Shown here: positions 42,898 through 52,270 of the stretch, piece by piece
Position numbering within the stretch: the first letter of the stretch is position 1
Layout: each line of letters begins with the position of its first letter
Assembly (NCBI GenBank): GCA_002840245.1
Contig: PHAA01000005.1
Location: 1 to 64,000, forward strand
Direction: 5' to 3'
DNA length: 64,000 nt
DNA from: Firmicutes bacterium HGW-Firmicutes-15
GTDB lineage: Bacteria; Bacillota; Syntrophomonadia; Syntrophomonadales; Syntrophomonadaceae
Made by a program: the position numbers and the translations under genes
Notes under the pieces: model-generated
Database searches by the model: none
Told to the model about the DNA's origin: nothing
What the model saw: the letters and a program-made list of their open reading frames with translations, nothing else

Positions 42898-43100
42898 ATT
42901 CCGAGCTTTGTGGCCTAAAGTTAGATGCCATGGTACAAAGCCTATGGGTAAATCTGGAAACGGATTTGCCTCCCGTGGTTGGAAAGGAGTTATAATTGCA
43001 GTAGCCTCCAGATGATGGACGTTTCTATGTGTGGCATTTACTTGTCATACTATGGTGCAGTTACCCTTGCCTCCAGCCTCGGCTGGAGGTTTTTTATTTT
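42898..43100 (+). ncRNA. Moco-type riboswitch (copy D) with terminator before fdhA
   Basis: ATTCCGAGC, GTGGCCTAAAG, AAAGCCTATGGGTA, CTGGAAACGG, TGCCTCCCGTGG and GGAAAGGAG follow the Moco consensus well. The expression platform ends in CCTCCAGCC/GGCTGGAGG with TTTTTT (43070-43100), and an upstream GCCTCCAG (43002-43010) could act as the alternative partner. A TATAAT at 42869-42874 is a likely -10. It sits 43 bases before the formate dehydrogenase start, the classic position for a molybdenum or tungsten cofactor sensor. Confidence 0.88.
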
Positions 43101-43142
43101 CTGGCCTGAGTAGCAGGTGATATTTTGAAAGGAGTGATGGGA

Positions 43143-45824
43143 GTGGAACTAATCAAACTTATCATCGATGGAAAGGAGGTTGAAGCCCCGGCAGGGAGTA
43201 CGGTACTCCAGGCTGCCGAGAATGCAGGGATTAATATCCCCAGGTTGTGTTACGATCCAGAGCTAAGTAAATTAGGAGCATGCCGTTTATGCGTGGTAGA
43301 AATAGAAGGCAATCGCCTTTTACCCGCCTCATGCGTAACACCGGTAATGCAGGGAATGGTAGTAAACACCGAATCGCCAGCGGTAATCGAAGCGAGACGG
43401 ACGATTCTGGAACTAACTATTGCCAATCATCCCCTGGACTGCATGACCTGTGATAAGATGGGAGACTGCAAACTGGCAGAATATGCTTATCGTTACGGCG
43501 TAAAAGAGAGTCCTTTTGAAGGTGAAAAACATGATTATGTCATAGATGACAGCAATCCGTTTATCATCCGTGATCTGAACAAATGTATTTTATGCGGTGC
43601 CTGTGTGAGAGCCTGTGAAGAAATGACTGGTGCGGATAACCTGTCCTATTTAAATCGGGGTTTCCACCGTAAGGCAACAACAGCAGCAGATGTACCGTAT
43701 ATTGATTCGGATTGTGTTTTCTGTGGGCAATGCGTAGCGGTTTGTCCTACCGGAGCCTTAACTGAAAAGACCATGTCAGGCCTTGCTCGTCGCTGGGACA
43801 TAGACCGGGTTAGAACTACCTGCCCCTTCTGTGGAACTGGTTGTAACTTTGACCTGGCCGTAAAAGACAAGAAAGTCATTGGAGTTCTTTCCAATCCAGA
43901 TAGTCCGGTTAATGGACGCAGCCTATGTGTCAAAGGACGCTTTGGATGGGATTATATCTATAACGAAAACCGCCTTACAACACCTTTGATAAAAAAGAAT
44001 GGAAAATTTGAACATGCATCTTGGGATGAAGCTTATGATTTGATTGCGCTTAAGTTCAACGAGATCAAGGATAAATATGGTCCCGATTCCTTTGCAGCTC
44101 TTAGTTCAGCTCGCTGTACTAACGAGGAAAACTTCTTAGTTCAGAAGTTCAGCCGTGCGGTTATGGGGACCAACAATGTCGATCATTGCGCACGCACCTG
44201 ACACGCGCCTACCGTGGCCGGTCTGGCCACTACTTTTGGAAGCGGCGCTATGACAAACCCGATAAGTGATATTACCAATGAGGCCGAGCTCATGTTCCTG
44301 ATCGGTACCAATCCTACCGAAGCTCATCCGGTTATTGGTTATAAGATGAGACAGGCAGCTCGTAACGGAGCTAAAATGGTAGTATGTGATCCACGTCATA
44401 TTGACTTGGTAGATGAAGCTGATTATTGGCTGCGTCTGAAGCCAGGTACCGATATACCTCTTCTTAATGGACTAATGCACATAATTATTAAAGAAGGCCT
44501 TGAAGACAAGAAATTCATAGAGGAACGTACCGAGAATTATGAAGAACTCAAGGCAATTGTGGAAAGTTATACCCCGGAGAGAGTTGCAGAACTGACTGGT
44601 CTTTCCGTAGATGATCTGTATGCGGTGGCGCGGCTTTATGCCACCACTGATAAAGCCATGATCTTCTACACTCTGGGTATTACCGAGCATATATGCGGAA
44701 CCCGCAACGTAATGAGCTGTGCCAATCTGGCTATGTTAACCGGACATCTGGGTCGCCCGGGAACCGGAGTCTGCCCGCAGCGCGGCCAGAATAACGTGCA
44801 GGGTGCCTGTGATATGGGAGCGTTACCTAACGTATATTCAGGCTATCAGGCAGTAACCGTAGACGCTGCGCGGGAAAAACACGAACAAGCCTGGGGGGCG
44901 TCTCTTCCTAACAAAGTGGGACTTAAGATTCCGGAAATGTTTGCTGCTGCTCATGATGGCAAAGTAAAAGCCATGTATATCCTGGGTGAGAATCCGGTCT
45001 TAACTGATCCTGATGCCAATCATATCCGGGCTGCATTAGAACATTTAGAATTTCTGGTGGTGCAGGAACTGTTCCTCACCGAAACTGCTCAATATGCGGA
45101 TGTAATTCTGCCAGCGGCCAGTTTTGCTGAGTGCGATGGTACCTTTTCCAATACCGAGCGGCGCGTCCAAAGGGTTCGTAAGGCTATTGAACCTATCCCC
45201 GGTCAGGCCAACTGGCAGACCATTTGTCAGATGGTTACCAGAATCGGCTATCCTATGAACTATGACAGCCCCAAAGAGATATGGGATGAGATGGCGTCTC
45301 TGTCACCCTCCATGGCTGGTATCAATTACGATAGAATAGACCAACAGAACAGCATACAATGGCCGTGTCCGACCTTAGAACATCCAGGTACCCCGGTCCT
45401 GCATGTTGGCAAATTTACTCGCGGTCTTGGTTCGTTCCAGCCTTCGGAGCATATACCTCCAGGTGAAATGCCTGATGCAGAATACCCATTCCTTCTGTCC
45501 ACCGGCAGAATACTACAACATTATAATGTAACAACTCCGTATTCAAAAGGTATCAGCAGTATATGGAATAAGGAAATGTCGGAACTTAACCCGGTAGATG
45601 CTGAAAAATTAGGCGTGAAAACCGGTGAGCAAGTTAAAGTAACCTCCCGACGGGGAGAGGCGGTCACACAAATCAAAGTAACAGATAGAGTATTGCCAGG
45701 GGTAATATGGATGTCCTTCCATTACAATGCTACACCGACTAATGCCCTTACCAGCCATCATCTGGACCCTATTACCGGAACTGGTGAGTATAAGGTGGCG
45801 GCAGTAAAAATAGAAAAGCTTTAG
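43143..45824 (+). CDS. fdhA: Selenocysteine formate dehydrogenase catalytic subunit
   Basis: 893 residues if the in-frame TGA at 44199-44201 is read as selenocysteine (residue 353, in DHCART-U-HAPTVAG). The N-terminal 2Fe-2S domain (CYDPELSKLGACRLC), the HPLDCMTCDKMGDC cluster site and two ferredoxin motifs (CILCGACVRAC, CVFCGQCVAVC) resemble NuoG. The molybdopterin domain follows, with its own CPFCGTGC cluster. GTG 43143 has AAAGGAG eight bases upstream; TTG 43125 lies before that site. A SECIS-like hairpin follows the TGA. It oxidises formate or reduces CO2 in the cytoplasm and passes electrons to the NuoE- and NuoF-like proteins encoded downstream. Confidence 0.94.
44199..44235 (+). promoter_or_regulatory. 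Selenocysteine TGA codon and SECIS hairpin
   Basis: After TGA (44199-44201) comes GTGGCC (44214-44219), loop GGTCT (44220-44224), GGCCAC (44225-44230). The six-pair stem and the GGUCU apical loop match the bacterial SECIS of E. coli fdhF in loop sequence and distance from the codon. Confidence 0.9.
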
Positions 45825-45835
45825 GAGGTAAGTAA

Positions 45836-46861
45836 ATGCGTAAGGTACCGGTAGGAGAAGCAGTAGGTTTGACGCTGGGCTATGATATTACGAAAATTAT
45901 TCCTGGACGTGAAAAATACCGGGCCTTTCGTAAAGGACAAGTCATTACTAAACAAGATATAAGCAAACTCAAGGATATAGGAAAAGAGCACATCTATATC
46001 TGGGAGCTAGATGAAAAATTAATCCATGAAGATGAAGCCGCACTGCGCTTGGCTAAATTGGCGGTTGGTCCCGGTCTTACCTGGACTGAACCCAATCAGG
46101 GCAGAGTTAACATTTGGGCTGATCATGATGGGCTCCTCAAAGTTCAGGTCGAACGTCTGAATCAGATCAATAACTTGGACGAGATTGTTTTTGCTACTCT
46201 GCATAATGATCGAGTGGTAATTGAGGGGCAGACAGTAGCCGGAACCAGGGTGGTTCCAGTTGCGGTGGAGCATAGCATAATTGAAGATGCTGAAAAAATC
46301 TGTGCGGGGCTAACGCCAATGCTCATGATAAAGCCATTTATGCCCTTATGGGTAGGGGTGGTTACGACTGGTACCGAGGTAAACAGCGGTCGAATAAAAG
46401 ATGGTTTTGCCAGAATTATACGTCAGAAGATTGCCCCCTTTGGAGGACGTTGGATGGGACAGGTTATTGTTCCTGATGATACTGACCTGATTACCAGGGA
46501 AATTCAAAACTTTGTTGCCGAAGGAGCAGGGCTGGTTGTTGTTACCGGGGGTATGTCGGTAGATGCCGATGATGCAACCCCTCAGGGAATAAGAGACACG
46601 GGAGCTGATGTAGTCTTTTATGGAGCTCCAATTTTACCCGGTTCCCAGTTTATGTTGGCTTATCAGGGACATGTGCCAATATGTGGCGTACCTGGAGGAG
46701 CCTTGTTCAGTCGCAAAACTACCCTGGATCTCTTGTTGCCGCGCATATTTGCCGGAGATATAATAGATCGCTTGGATATTGTGGCTATGGGCCATGGAGG
46801 TCTGTGTGAAGAGTGCCAGATTTGCCATTTTCCCCAGTGTCCCTTTGGCAAAGCCACCTAG
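45836..46861 (+). CDS. Molybdopterin-binding (MoCF-domain) protein with C-terminal Cys cluster
   Basis: 341 residues. The C-terminal half contains a MoeA/MogA-type molybdopterin-binding domain (GVVTTGTEVNSGRIKD, VVVTGGMSVDADDATP, PGSQFMLAY, GVPGGALFSRKTTLDLLLPR). It ends in CEECQICHFPQCPFG, a four-cysteine motif not found in MoeA. It begins 11 bases after fdhA with AGGAGG. A role in giving Mo/W-bis-MGD or sulphur to the formate dehydrogenase is inferred from position. Confidence 0.85.
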   Translation: MRKVPVGEAVGLTLGYDITKIIPGREKYRAFRKGQVITKQDISKLKDIGKEHIYIWELDEKLIHEDEAALRLAKLAVGPGLTWTEPNQGRVNIWADHDGLLKVQVERLNQINNLDEIVFATLHNDRVVIEGQTVAGTRVVPVAVEHSIIEDAEKICAGLTPMLMIKPFMPLWVGVVTTGTEVNSGRIKDGFARIIRQKIAPFGGRWMGQVIVPDDTDLITREIQNFVAEGAGLVVVTGGMSVDADDATPQGIRDTGADVVFYGAPILPGSQFMLAYQGHVPICGVPGGALFSRKTTLDLLLPRIFAGDIIDRLDIVAMGHGGLCEECQICHFPQCPFGKAT

Positions 46862-46885
46862 CTTTATGAACGGAGGATCTGCCAG

Positions 46886-48094
46886 GTGTTAATTAATACA
46901 AGTTTAGAAGAAGCCCAGATGCATATTATAAATCATACCCCGCGTTTATCAGAGGAGTCGATATCCATATTAATGGCGGTCGGACGAATCAGTGCAGTAG
47001 ATGTATTTGCTGATAGTGATTTGCCTGCCTGTCAACAGTCAGCTGTGGATGGCTATGCGGTTGCTGATGAAGACGAAAAGGGAACGGATAAGTATTGCAT
47101 TACGGGGCACCTTTATCTGGGAGATACTCCTCAGGTTCTTCTGGAGCTGGGTCAAGCTATGGGAGTTTTGACCGGGGGTAATTTGCCAATTGGAACCAAG
47201 GCAGTTGTGCCTCATGAAAAGGTTGAAATTAAGGATAATTATCTTAGCTCCATGGAACTAATTAAAGCAGGCAACAATATCAAACAAGCTGGAGAAGATT
47301 ATGTTCGAGGTGATCAGCTGGTAGCTCGAGGTTCAGTATTAGACCCGGGAGTCATCAGTTTACTAGCCGCCTATGGTAAGGCTAGTATTAGCGTTTACCG
47401 GAAACCACGGGTGGCAGTGCTCTGCCTGAGCAGGCATGTTGTCCCCTGGGAGTTGAACCCTGAGCCAGGTCAAATAAGAGACAGCAATGGTCCGTTACTA
47501 TCAGCCCTGGTGATACAGGATGGTGGTATACCAGTATCGATAAAAATAGCAGGAAAAGATGATACTTCAGTTAAAACACTTGCGCTAGATTTACTTGAGC
47601 AAGCAGACATTCTCATTATTACCGGTGGAACCTATGCACAAGGTAGTAATGAAGCCCGCTTGTTGATGGAGGATTTAGGAGCAGAATTACTTTACTGGGA
47701 TGTACCAATTCAACCAGGAAGTCATACTGGAGCTGCTATTTGGAAATCCCACCTGCTTTTTGCCTTATCGGGAAATCCAGCTGCCTGTGCGGTAGGATAT
47801 CAACTTTTTGCTGCACCGGCGATACGTACTATGCAGAGATTAACTCTGCGTTTGCAGAGTGTTAAGGCCAGATGTACAAACGGTTTTCCTAAAAAATCAG
47901 GCTCCAGGCGTTTCATACGGGGTCATGCCAGTTGGGACGAAGAGGGCTGGAAGGTTGCTGTGCTACCTGGGCAAAAACCCAGTATGATAAGTTCACTGGT
48001 TAATTGCAATGCACTTATTGATATGCCAGCTGAAAGTCCGCTGGTAGAGGCAGGGCAGGAAGTGTCAATCTTATTTTTAAAATCCTTATATTAA
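46886..48094 (+). CDS. moeA: Molybdopterin molybdenumtransferase MoeA
   Basis: 402 residues of MoeA: SAVDGYAVADED, GVLTGGNLPIGTKAVVP, the mid MoCF-like part with LIITGGTYAQGSNEA, and SGNPAACAVGYQLF near the C-terminus. GTG start with GGAGG. It inserts molybdate or tungstate into molybdopterin. The SGG/DSN-type motif reads GQIRDSNGP. Placing it between the formate dehydrogenase and its diaphorase subunits ties cofactor supply to enzyme synthesis. Confidence 0.88.
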   Translation: MLINTSLEEAQMHIINHTPRLSEESISILMAVGRISAVDVFADSDLPACQQSAVDGYAVADEDEKGTDKYCITGHLYLGDTPQVLLELGQAMGVLTGGNLPIGTKAVVPHEKVEIKDNYLSSMELIKAGNNIKQAGEDYVRGDQLVARGSVLDPGVISLLAAYGKASISVYRKPRVAVLCLSRHVVPWELNPEPGQIRDSNGPLLSALVIQDGGIPVSIKIAGKDDTSVKTLALDLLEQADILIITGGTYAQGSNEARLLMEDLGAELLYWDVPIQPGSHTGAAIWKSHLLFALSGNPAACAVGYQLFAAPAIRTMQRLTLRLQSVKARCTNGFPKKSGSRRFIRGHASWDEEGWKVAVLPGQKPSMISSLVNCNALIDMPAESPLVEAGQEVSILFLKSLY

Positions 48095-48188
48095 GGCTAT
48101 TACTGAGAAAAGCAAGAAACTAAAAACATGAATATGCAAATGAGCATAAATCATTGATGTTATTTAGCATACAGGAGGTGAATGAATA

Positions 48189-48635
48189 ATGGCAGACTAC
48201 AAGGAGATTATCAGCGCATACCAGAATCTGCCTGGCGGCCTTATTGAAGCGTACCATGCTATTCAAAAAGAATATAGCTACATCCCAGAAGACGCAGTAG
48301 TTGCAGCCGCCCAGGCCTTTGATATATCGAAAGCTAGAGCTTATGGAGTAGCGACCTTCTATTCCTACTTGAAAGTGGGTAAACGGGGCAAGAACGTGAT
48401 ACGCATTTGTGAAAGCGCTCCTTGCCATGTAGCCGGCGCTGATAAAGTAGTGGCTGCTCTTGAAAAGGAATTAGGTATTAAGATGGGTGAAACTACGCCG
48501 GATGGCAAGTTTACCCTGGAGTTTACCGAGTGTGTTGGACAGTGTCAGGCAACCCCGGTTATTACTATCAACAGTAAGCCGTATGGGGATGTGACTGCTG
48601 AGACGATTACTGGCATCTTAGCAGGATATAAATAA
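48189..48635 (+). CDS. NuoE-like [2Fe-2S] subunit
   Basis: 148 residues with the four NuoE cysteines in CESAPCHVAGAD and TECVGQCQATP, binding one [2Fe-2S]. An AGGAGGTG site precedes the start. It relays electrons between the formate dehydrogenase and the flavin subunit encoded next. Confidence 0.9.
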   Translation: MADYKEIISAYQNLPGGLIEAYHAIQKEYSYIPEDAVVAAAQAFDISKARAYGVATFYSYLKVGKRGKNVIRICESAPCHVAGADKVVAALEKELGIKMGETTPDGKFTLEFTECVGQCQATPVITINSKPYGDVTAETITGILAGYK

Positions 48636-48652
48636 GAACGAAAGGAGGGAAC

Positions 48653-49879
48653 ATGATGGCCGAGGAGATGCGCATTGTTTTGCGCAACTATGGAAAAATT
48701 GATCCGCTTAAAATCGATGACTATATTAACGTAGGTGGTTATCAATCACTTGCTAAAGCCCGTAGCATAAGTCAGGCCGAAGTCATTGACGTGGTAAAAA
48801 GTTCAGGTCTGCGTGGACGCGGCGGAGCTGGTTTTAATGCTGGTATGAAATGGAGCTTCAGTTATGGCACCCCAGCCGACCAGAAATATGTGGTGTGCAA
48901 TGCTGATGAAGGTGAACCAGGTACCTATAAAGATCGCATCATAATGGAAAACGACCCCCATGCCGTTATAGAAGGAATGGCTATATGTGGTTATGCTATC
49001 GGGGCTACCAAAGGATATATTTACTGTCGTGGGGAATATCCCTATGTAGTTGATATTTTGAATGAAGCCATTGCCCAGGCCAAAGCCAAGGGAGTTTTGG
49101 GAGATTTTGACGTCGAGGTACGGATGGGCGCTGGTGCTTATGTATGCGGCGAAGAAACTGCCCTTCTGGAATCAATCGAAGGCAGCCGGGGAGAACCTCG
49201 TTTTAAACCACCTTTCCCAGGCGTAGCTGGTTTGTGGGGAAAACCAACTGTAGTAAATAATGTGGAGACCTTTGCTAACATTGCGATTATTCTGGAAAAA
49301 GGAGCAGATTGGTTCAAAGGTATAGGAGCAAGTAATTATCCCGGAACCAAAGTGTTTACTTTAACAGGTGATGTAGTCAATAAGACCGTTTATGAACTAC
49401 CTACCAACGCCAGCATTCGTGACGTAGTCTTTGGAATGGGCGGAGGAGTTGCTGGTGGCAAGAAGTTCAAGGCAGTGCAAATCGGTGGAACCTCCGGTGG
49501 ATTTATTCCCGAATCAATGCTGGATACCCCGGTTGACTTTGATTCCATGAACGCCATTGGAGCAACCCTGGGATCGGGAGCAGTTTTCGTAATGGACGAG
49601 ACTGTCGATCTGGTAGATGTCGTTGAAAGAATCACCAAGTTCTTTGAGCATGAATCTTGTGGTAAATGTACTCCTTGCCGGGAAGGCACCAAGAGAATGC
49701 ACGAGATTCTGAAGAAGATTAACAGCGGCAAGGGAACGACTCAGGATATAGCTTTGTCCGAAAGACTGGGCCAGGTTATGACCAGGGCTTGCCTGTGTGG
49801 CTTAGGACAGGCAGCGCCTAGTCCGGTATTGACTACCCTGAAGAACTTCAGACCGGATTACAATGCCAAATTAGGTTAG
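48653..49879 (+). CDS. NuoF-like FMN/NAD(H)-binding subunit
   Basis: 408 residues. The NAD/FMN site GRGGAGFNAGMKW (~58), CNADEGEPGTYKDR, CGEETALLESIEGSRGEPRFKPPFP and the [4Fe-4S] site CGKCTPCREGT (~335) are all present. The N-terminal thioredoxin-like and C-terminal ferredoxin domains found in HydB-type electron-bifurcating subunits are absent. Formate oxidation is therefore probably NAD-linked. It ends the fdh operon with a terminator at 49915-49957. Confidence 0.9.
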   Translation: MMAEEMRIVLRNYGKIDPLKIDDYINVGGYQSLAKARSISQAEVIDVVKSSGLRGRGGAGFNAGMKWSFSYGTPADQKYVVCNADEGEPGTYKDRIIMENDPHAVIEGMAICGYAIGATKGYIYCRGEYPYVVDILNEAIAQAKAKGVLGDFDVEVRMGAGAYVCGEETALLESIEGSRGEPRFKPPFPGVAGLWGKPTVVNNVETFANIAIILEKGADWFKGIGASNYPGTKVFTLTGDVVNKTVYELPTNASIRDVVFGMGGGVAGGKKFKAVQIGGTSGGFIPESMLDTPVDFDSMNAIGATLGSGAVFVMDETVDLVDVVERITKFFEHESCGKCTPCREGTKRMHEILKKINSGKGTTQDIALSERLGQVMTRACLCGLGQAAPSPVLTTLKNFRPDYNAKLG

Positions 49880-49914
49880 TAATTACTGAACAAAAAATAG
49901 CTGAAAATATTAAG

Positions 49915-49957
49915 AGCAGGCTCGTTGGGAGTAACCCCAACCGGGCCTGCTTTTTTG
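49915..49957 (+). terminator. Intrinsic terminator of the formate dehydrogenase operon
   Basis: AGCAGGC (49915-49921) pairs with GCCTGCT (49945-49951), with inner TTGGG/CCCAA, then TTTTTT. Confidence 0.88.
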
Positions 49958-50149
49958 TTCTCTGTCCTTCCGAATAAACATTATTGAACAATCATTCTAT
50001 TTCTTTGATCTATTGTAATAATAGGTCACGCTCAGTAGGAATCAGTAGTATATTATGAGTTATATATATTGACATATTTTATAACATTAATTATAATTTA
50101 GTTGAATCATGTTATGTGCATTTATGTAACGTTATGTAATGGTAATCCC

Positions 50150-50300
50150 ATATAGGTGCTACAAAAAGTCTTGCCATCACTCTGGGGGATGTCCGCATAG
50201 CCGCAATACCGATGCTGGCTTGTGGCATCCCTTTAGTTTTATTTCATTGGCAAGTTAATTTAGTATGCCTGGGCAAGAAGGAAGCTGAGCTCTAAATAAA
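50150..50300 (+). ncRNA. Candidate structured leader RNA of the nitrogenase-like operon
   Basis: CTTGCCA (50170-50176) can pair with TGGCAAG (50248-50254), closing a region that contains GGGATG with CATCCC, CGCA with TGTG, and TAGCC with GGCT. The outcome looks like a multi-branched RNA just before the first gene of the operon (start 50319, site AGAGGAGG). It does not match the Moco consensus or any riboswitch I know. The preceding 49960-50150 bases are AT-rich and contain nothing else I can name. Confidence 0.45.
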
Positions 50301-50318
50301 CAAGAGGAGGTGATCGAC

Positions 50319-50948
50319 TTGGACTTGAAACCTATGAGTCTTTTATCGGAAAAACAGCAAACAAATGAAGAGCTAAGATCAGAAGAGGGTGCAAAAGAGA
50401 TGTTTATTAACGCACCTGGCACTGGTGACAGATTAATAATTGCCGGATCAGGTAATGTTGCTTTAAATATTTATAAAATTGCTTCAATCTTGGGCTACAG
50501 CATAACCCTTATTGACCATAGAGCCGAAACGCTAACCCGGGAAAGATTCCCGGAAGCCAGTAAGTTGCTCCTGGGCAATATTGTCGAACTGCTGGAGGCT
50601 TGTGATATCACCGAAACCACCAGCATAGTTTTAGTAACCTATAACCATGAATTTGATCTACCAGCATTGCAGGCGGTTGTTAAATCTCAGGCTAGGTATA
50701 TAGGGGTGCTAGGCAACAAACGGAAGGTAACTGCCTATTTTAGCAAGCTAAAAATACTAGGGATTTATGAGGAGCTTATTGACAGGGTTCATATACCGAT
50801 TGGGCTTGATTTAGGAGGCCAGCTAGCCGCAGAAATAGCCCTGGCGGCAGTGGCGGAAATACAGGCAGTTAAATATGGACGTCCCGGAGGCTTTGTTATC
50901 ATAAAACATGTTAGTAAGGAGATTGAAAAACATGATGAATTATTTTGA
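50319..50948 (+). CDS. XdhC-like Rossmann-fold protein
   Basis: 209 residues from TTG 50319, eight bases after AGAGGAGG; GTG 50310 is part of that site. The fold is the XdhC C-terminal domain: DRLIIAGSGNVALNIYKIASILGYSITLIDHRAETLTRERFP, then VLVTYNHEFDLPAL and YIGVLGNKRKVTAYF. XdhC/CoxI proteins bind Moco and help insert the sulphurated cofactor into molybdenum hydroxylases. No such hydroxylase is nearby, so a molybdenum, tungsten or other metal-cofactor role in this operon is inferred. Its end overlaps the FmdE gene. Confidence 0.82.
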   Translation: MDLKPMSLLSEKQQTNEELRSEEGAKEMFINAPGTGDRLIIAGSGNVALNIYKIASILGYSITLIDHRAETLTRERFPEASKLLLGNIVELLEACDITETTSIVLVTYNHEFDLPALQAVVKSQARYIGVLGNKRKVTAYFSKLKILGIYEELIDRVHIPIGLDLGGQLAAEIALAAVAEIQAVKYGRPGGFVIIKHVSKEIEKHDELF

Positions 50949-51480
50949 GCAGGACTTAAAAAAGGCTCATGAATTTCATGGACACATCTGTACCGGCATC
51001 ATCTTTGGAGTAAGAATAGCTAGAATTGGTTTGAACTATCTGGGCATAAACGATCCTGCTGAAAACAAAGATTTTATCGTATTTGTCGAAGCTGATCGCT
51101 GTATTGCCGATGCCGTAGCTTCGGTTACCGGCTGTTCCCTAGGGAAAAGACGCCTGAAGTGGTTTGATTACGGTAAAATGGCGGCGACATTTGTAGACAT
51201 GAATAATAATAAAGGGATCAGAATCGTTACCGCTGCCAAACAGCAGGCAGAAGATCTAGATGATATTGTAGCGTTTTGGAGCAGGGTCCCAGATGAAGAA
51301 TTGTTCAAGATTGAGCCCGTAACCGTTAACCTAAAACCGGAAGACCTCCCCGGCAAGCCTTTAAGCAGAGTAAAATGCGAAAACTGCGGCGAAAATGTCA
51401 TGGATGGCAGGGAACTGCTGGTTGATGGCAAGACCTTGTGCCGAGCCTGTGCTAACGGTGCATATTATGAAAAGCTATAA
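50932..51480 (+). CDS. FmdE-family protein (second copy)
   Basis: 182 residues from ATG 50932, ten bases after AAGGAG; ATG 50908 lies before that site. The FmdE signature is FHGHICTGIIFGVRIARIG; here CTG replaces the CPG of the first copy at 22684. Further cysteines are at VEADRCIADAVA and TGCSLGKRR, and the zinc ribbon is CENCGENVM with CRACANG. It overlaps the XdhC-like gene by 17 bases. It probably binds the metal or cofactor handled by this operon. Confidence 0.86.
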   Translation: MMNYFEQDLKKAHEFHGHICTGIIFGVRIARIGLNYLGINDPAENKDFIVFVEADRCIADAVASVTGCSLGKRRLKWFDYGKMAATFVDMNNNKGIRIVTAAKQQAEDLDDIVAFWSRVPDEELFKIEPVTVNLKPEDLPGKPLSRVKCENCGENVMDGRELLVDGKTLCRACANGAYYEKL

Positions 51481-51497
51481 GAAATGGGGCACCACCA

Positions 51498-52244
51498 GTG
51501 TGGAAAATTTATGATGAGCTAATTGATTTGATACCGGAGGATTTATTGGTACTTGATTGTATGGTCGGTCTTCACTGGACCCTGATTCGCTCGGAAAAAG
51601 GGATAGGAGCGGCAATGACCTTAAAGGGAGGTCAGACAGGAAAGGAACTTACCAGCATTACCGGAAGGCCACTCAAAGAGCTGGCCGCTTACGTTAAATC
51701 CTGGAATATGCTTCAGGCATCACTGGGTCAGGCTGCTATCAACTCGGTATTAAATACTCCCAGCAATATTATAACGATTACCAGCCAGGCCGTTACTAAA
51801 ACGGCGGAACCGGACGAGGCCAACGCATTTGCCCAATTCTTACCGGAAATTGCCAGCAAAAAGGTTGCCGTTATCGGACATTTTCCCAACATTGAGTCTC
51901 TGGGCAAAATATGCCAGCTATCTATACTTGAAAGAGAACCACAGGATGGTGATTATCCGGATACAGCCAGTGAATACATACTTCCTCTGCAAGACTATGT
52001 CTTCATAACAGGCACTGCATTTATCAATAAAACCATGCCTCGGCTCCTTGAATTGTCTGGGAATGCCAAAATAATTCTAGTTGGGCCAAGCGTCCCGATA
52101 TCTCCCGTTCTTTTTAATTACGGGGTAGAGGCCTTGGCAGGGATGGTTATTTTAGATGAAAAAATAAGCTGGCAAGTTGTTCAGGAAGGCGGGAAAACCA
52201 AGGCGTTCAAGCAGGGCGGGCAAATGCTCTGCATAAGGCGTTGA
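51498..52244 (+). CDS. DUF364/DUF4213 putative heavy-metal chelation protein
   Basis: 248 residues. An N-terminal DUF4213-like part (LIPEDLLVLDCMVGLHWTLIRS) is followed by DUF364 (KKVAVIGHFPNIESL, DYVFITGTAFINKTMPRLLEL, VGPSVPISPVLFNYGVEALAGMVI). Such proteins accompany Fec-type ABC transporters and FmdE proteins and are thought to bind metals or chelates. GTG start. The next gene begins at its stop. Confidence 0.85.
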   Translation: MWKIYDELIDLIPEDLLVLDCMVGLHWTLIRSEKGIGAAMTLKGGQTGKELTSITGRPLKELAAYVKSWNMLQASLGQAAINSVLNTPSNIITITSQAVTKTAEPDEANAFAQFLPEIASKKVAVIGHFPNIESLGKICQLSILEREPQDGDYPDTASEYILPLQDYVFITGTAFINKTMPRLLELSGNAKIILVGPSVPISPVLFNYGVEALAGMVILDEKISWQVVQEGGKTKAFKQGGQMLCIRR

Positions 52245-52270
52245 TACCGCCCTTGGCTCGGAAGAAACTC

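Noticed and set aside
43125-45824. Two separate genes, or a nonsense-mutated pseudogene, for formate dehydrogenase
   Set aside because: The TGA is at the known selenocysteine position, the frame continues perfectly, and a SECIS hairpin follows.
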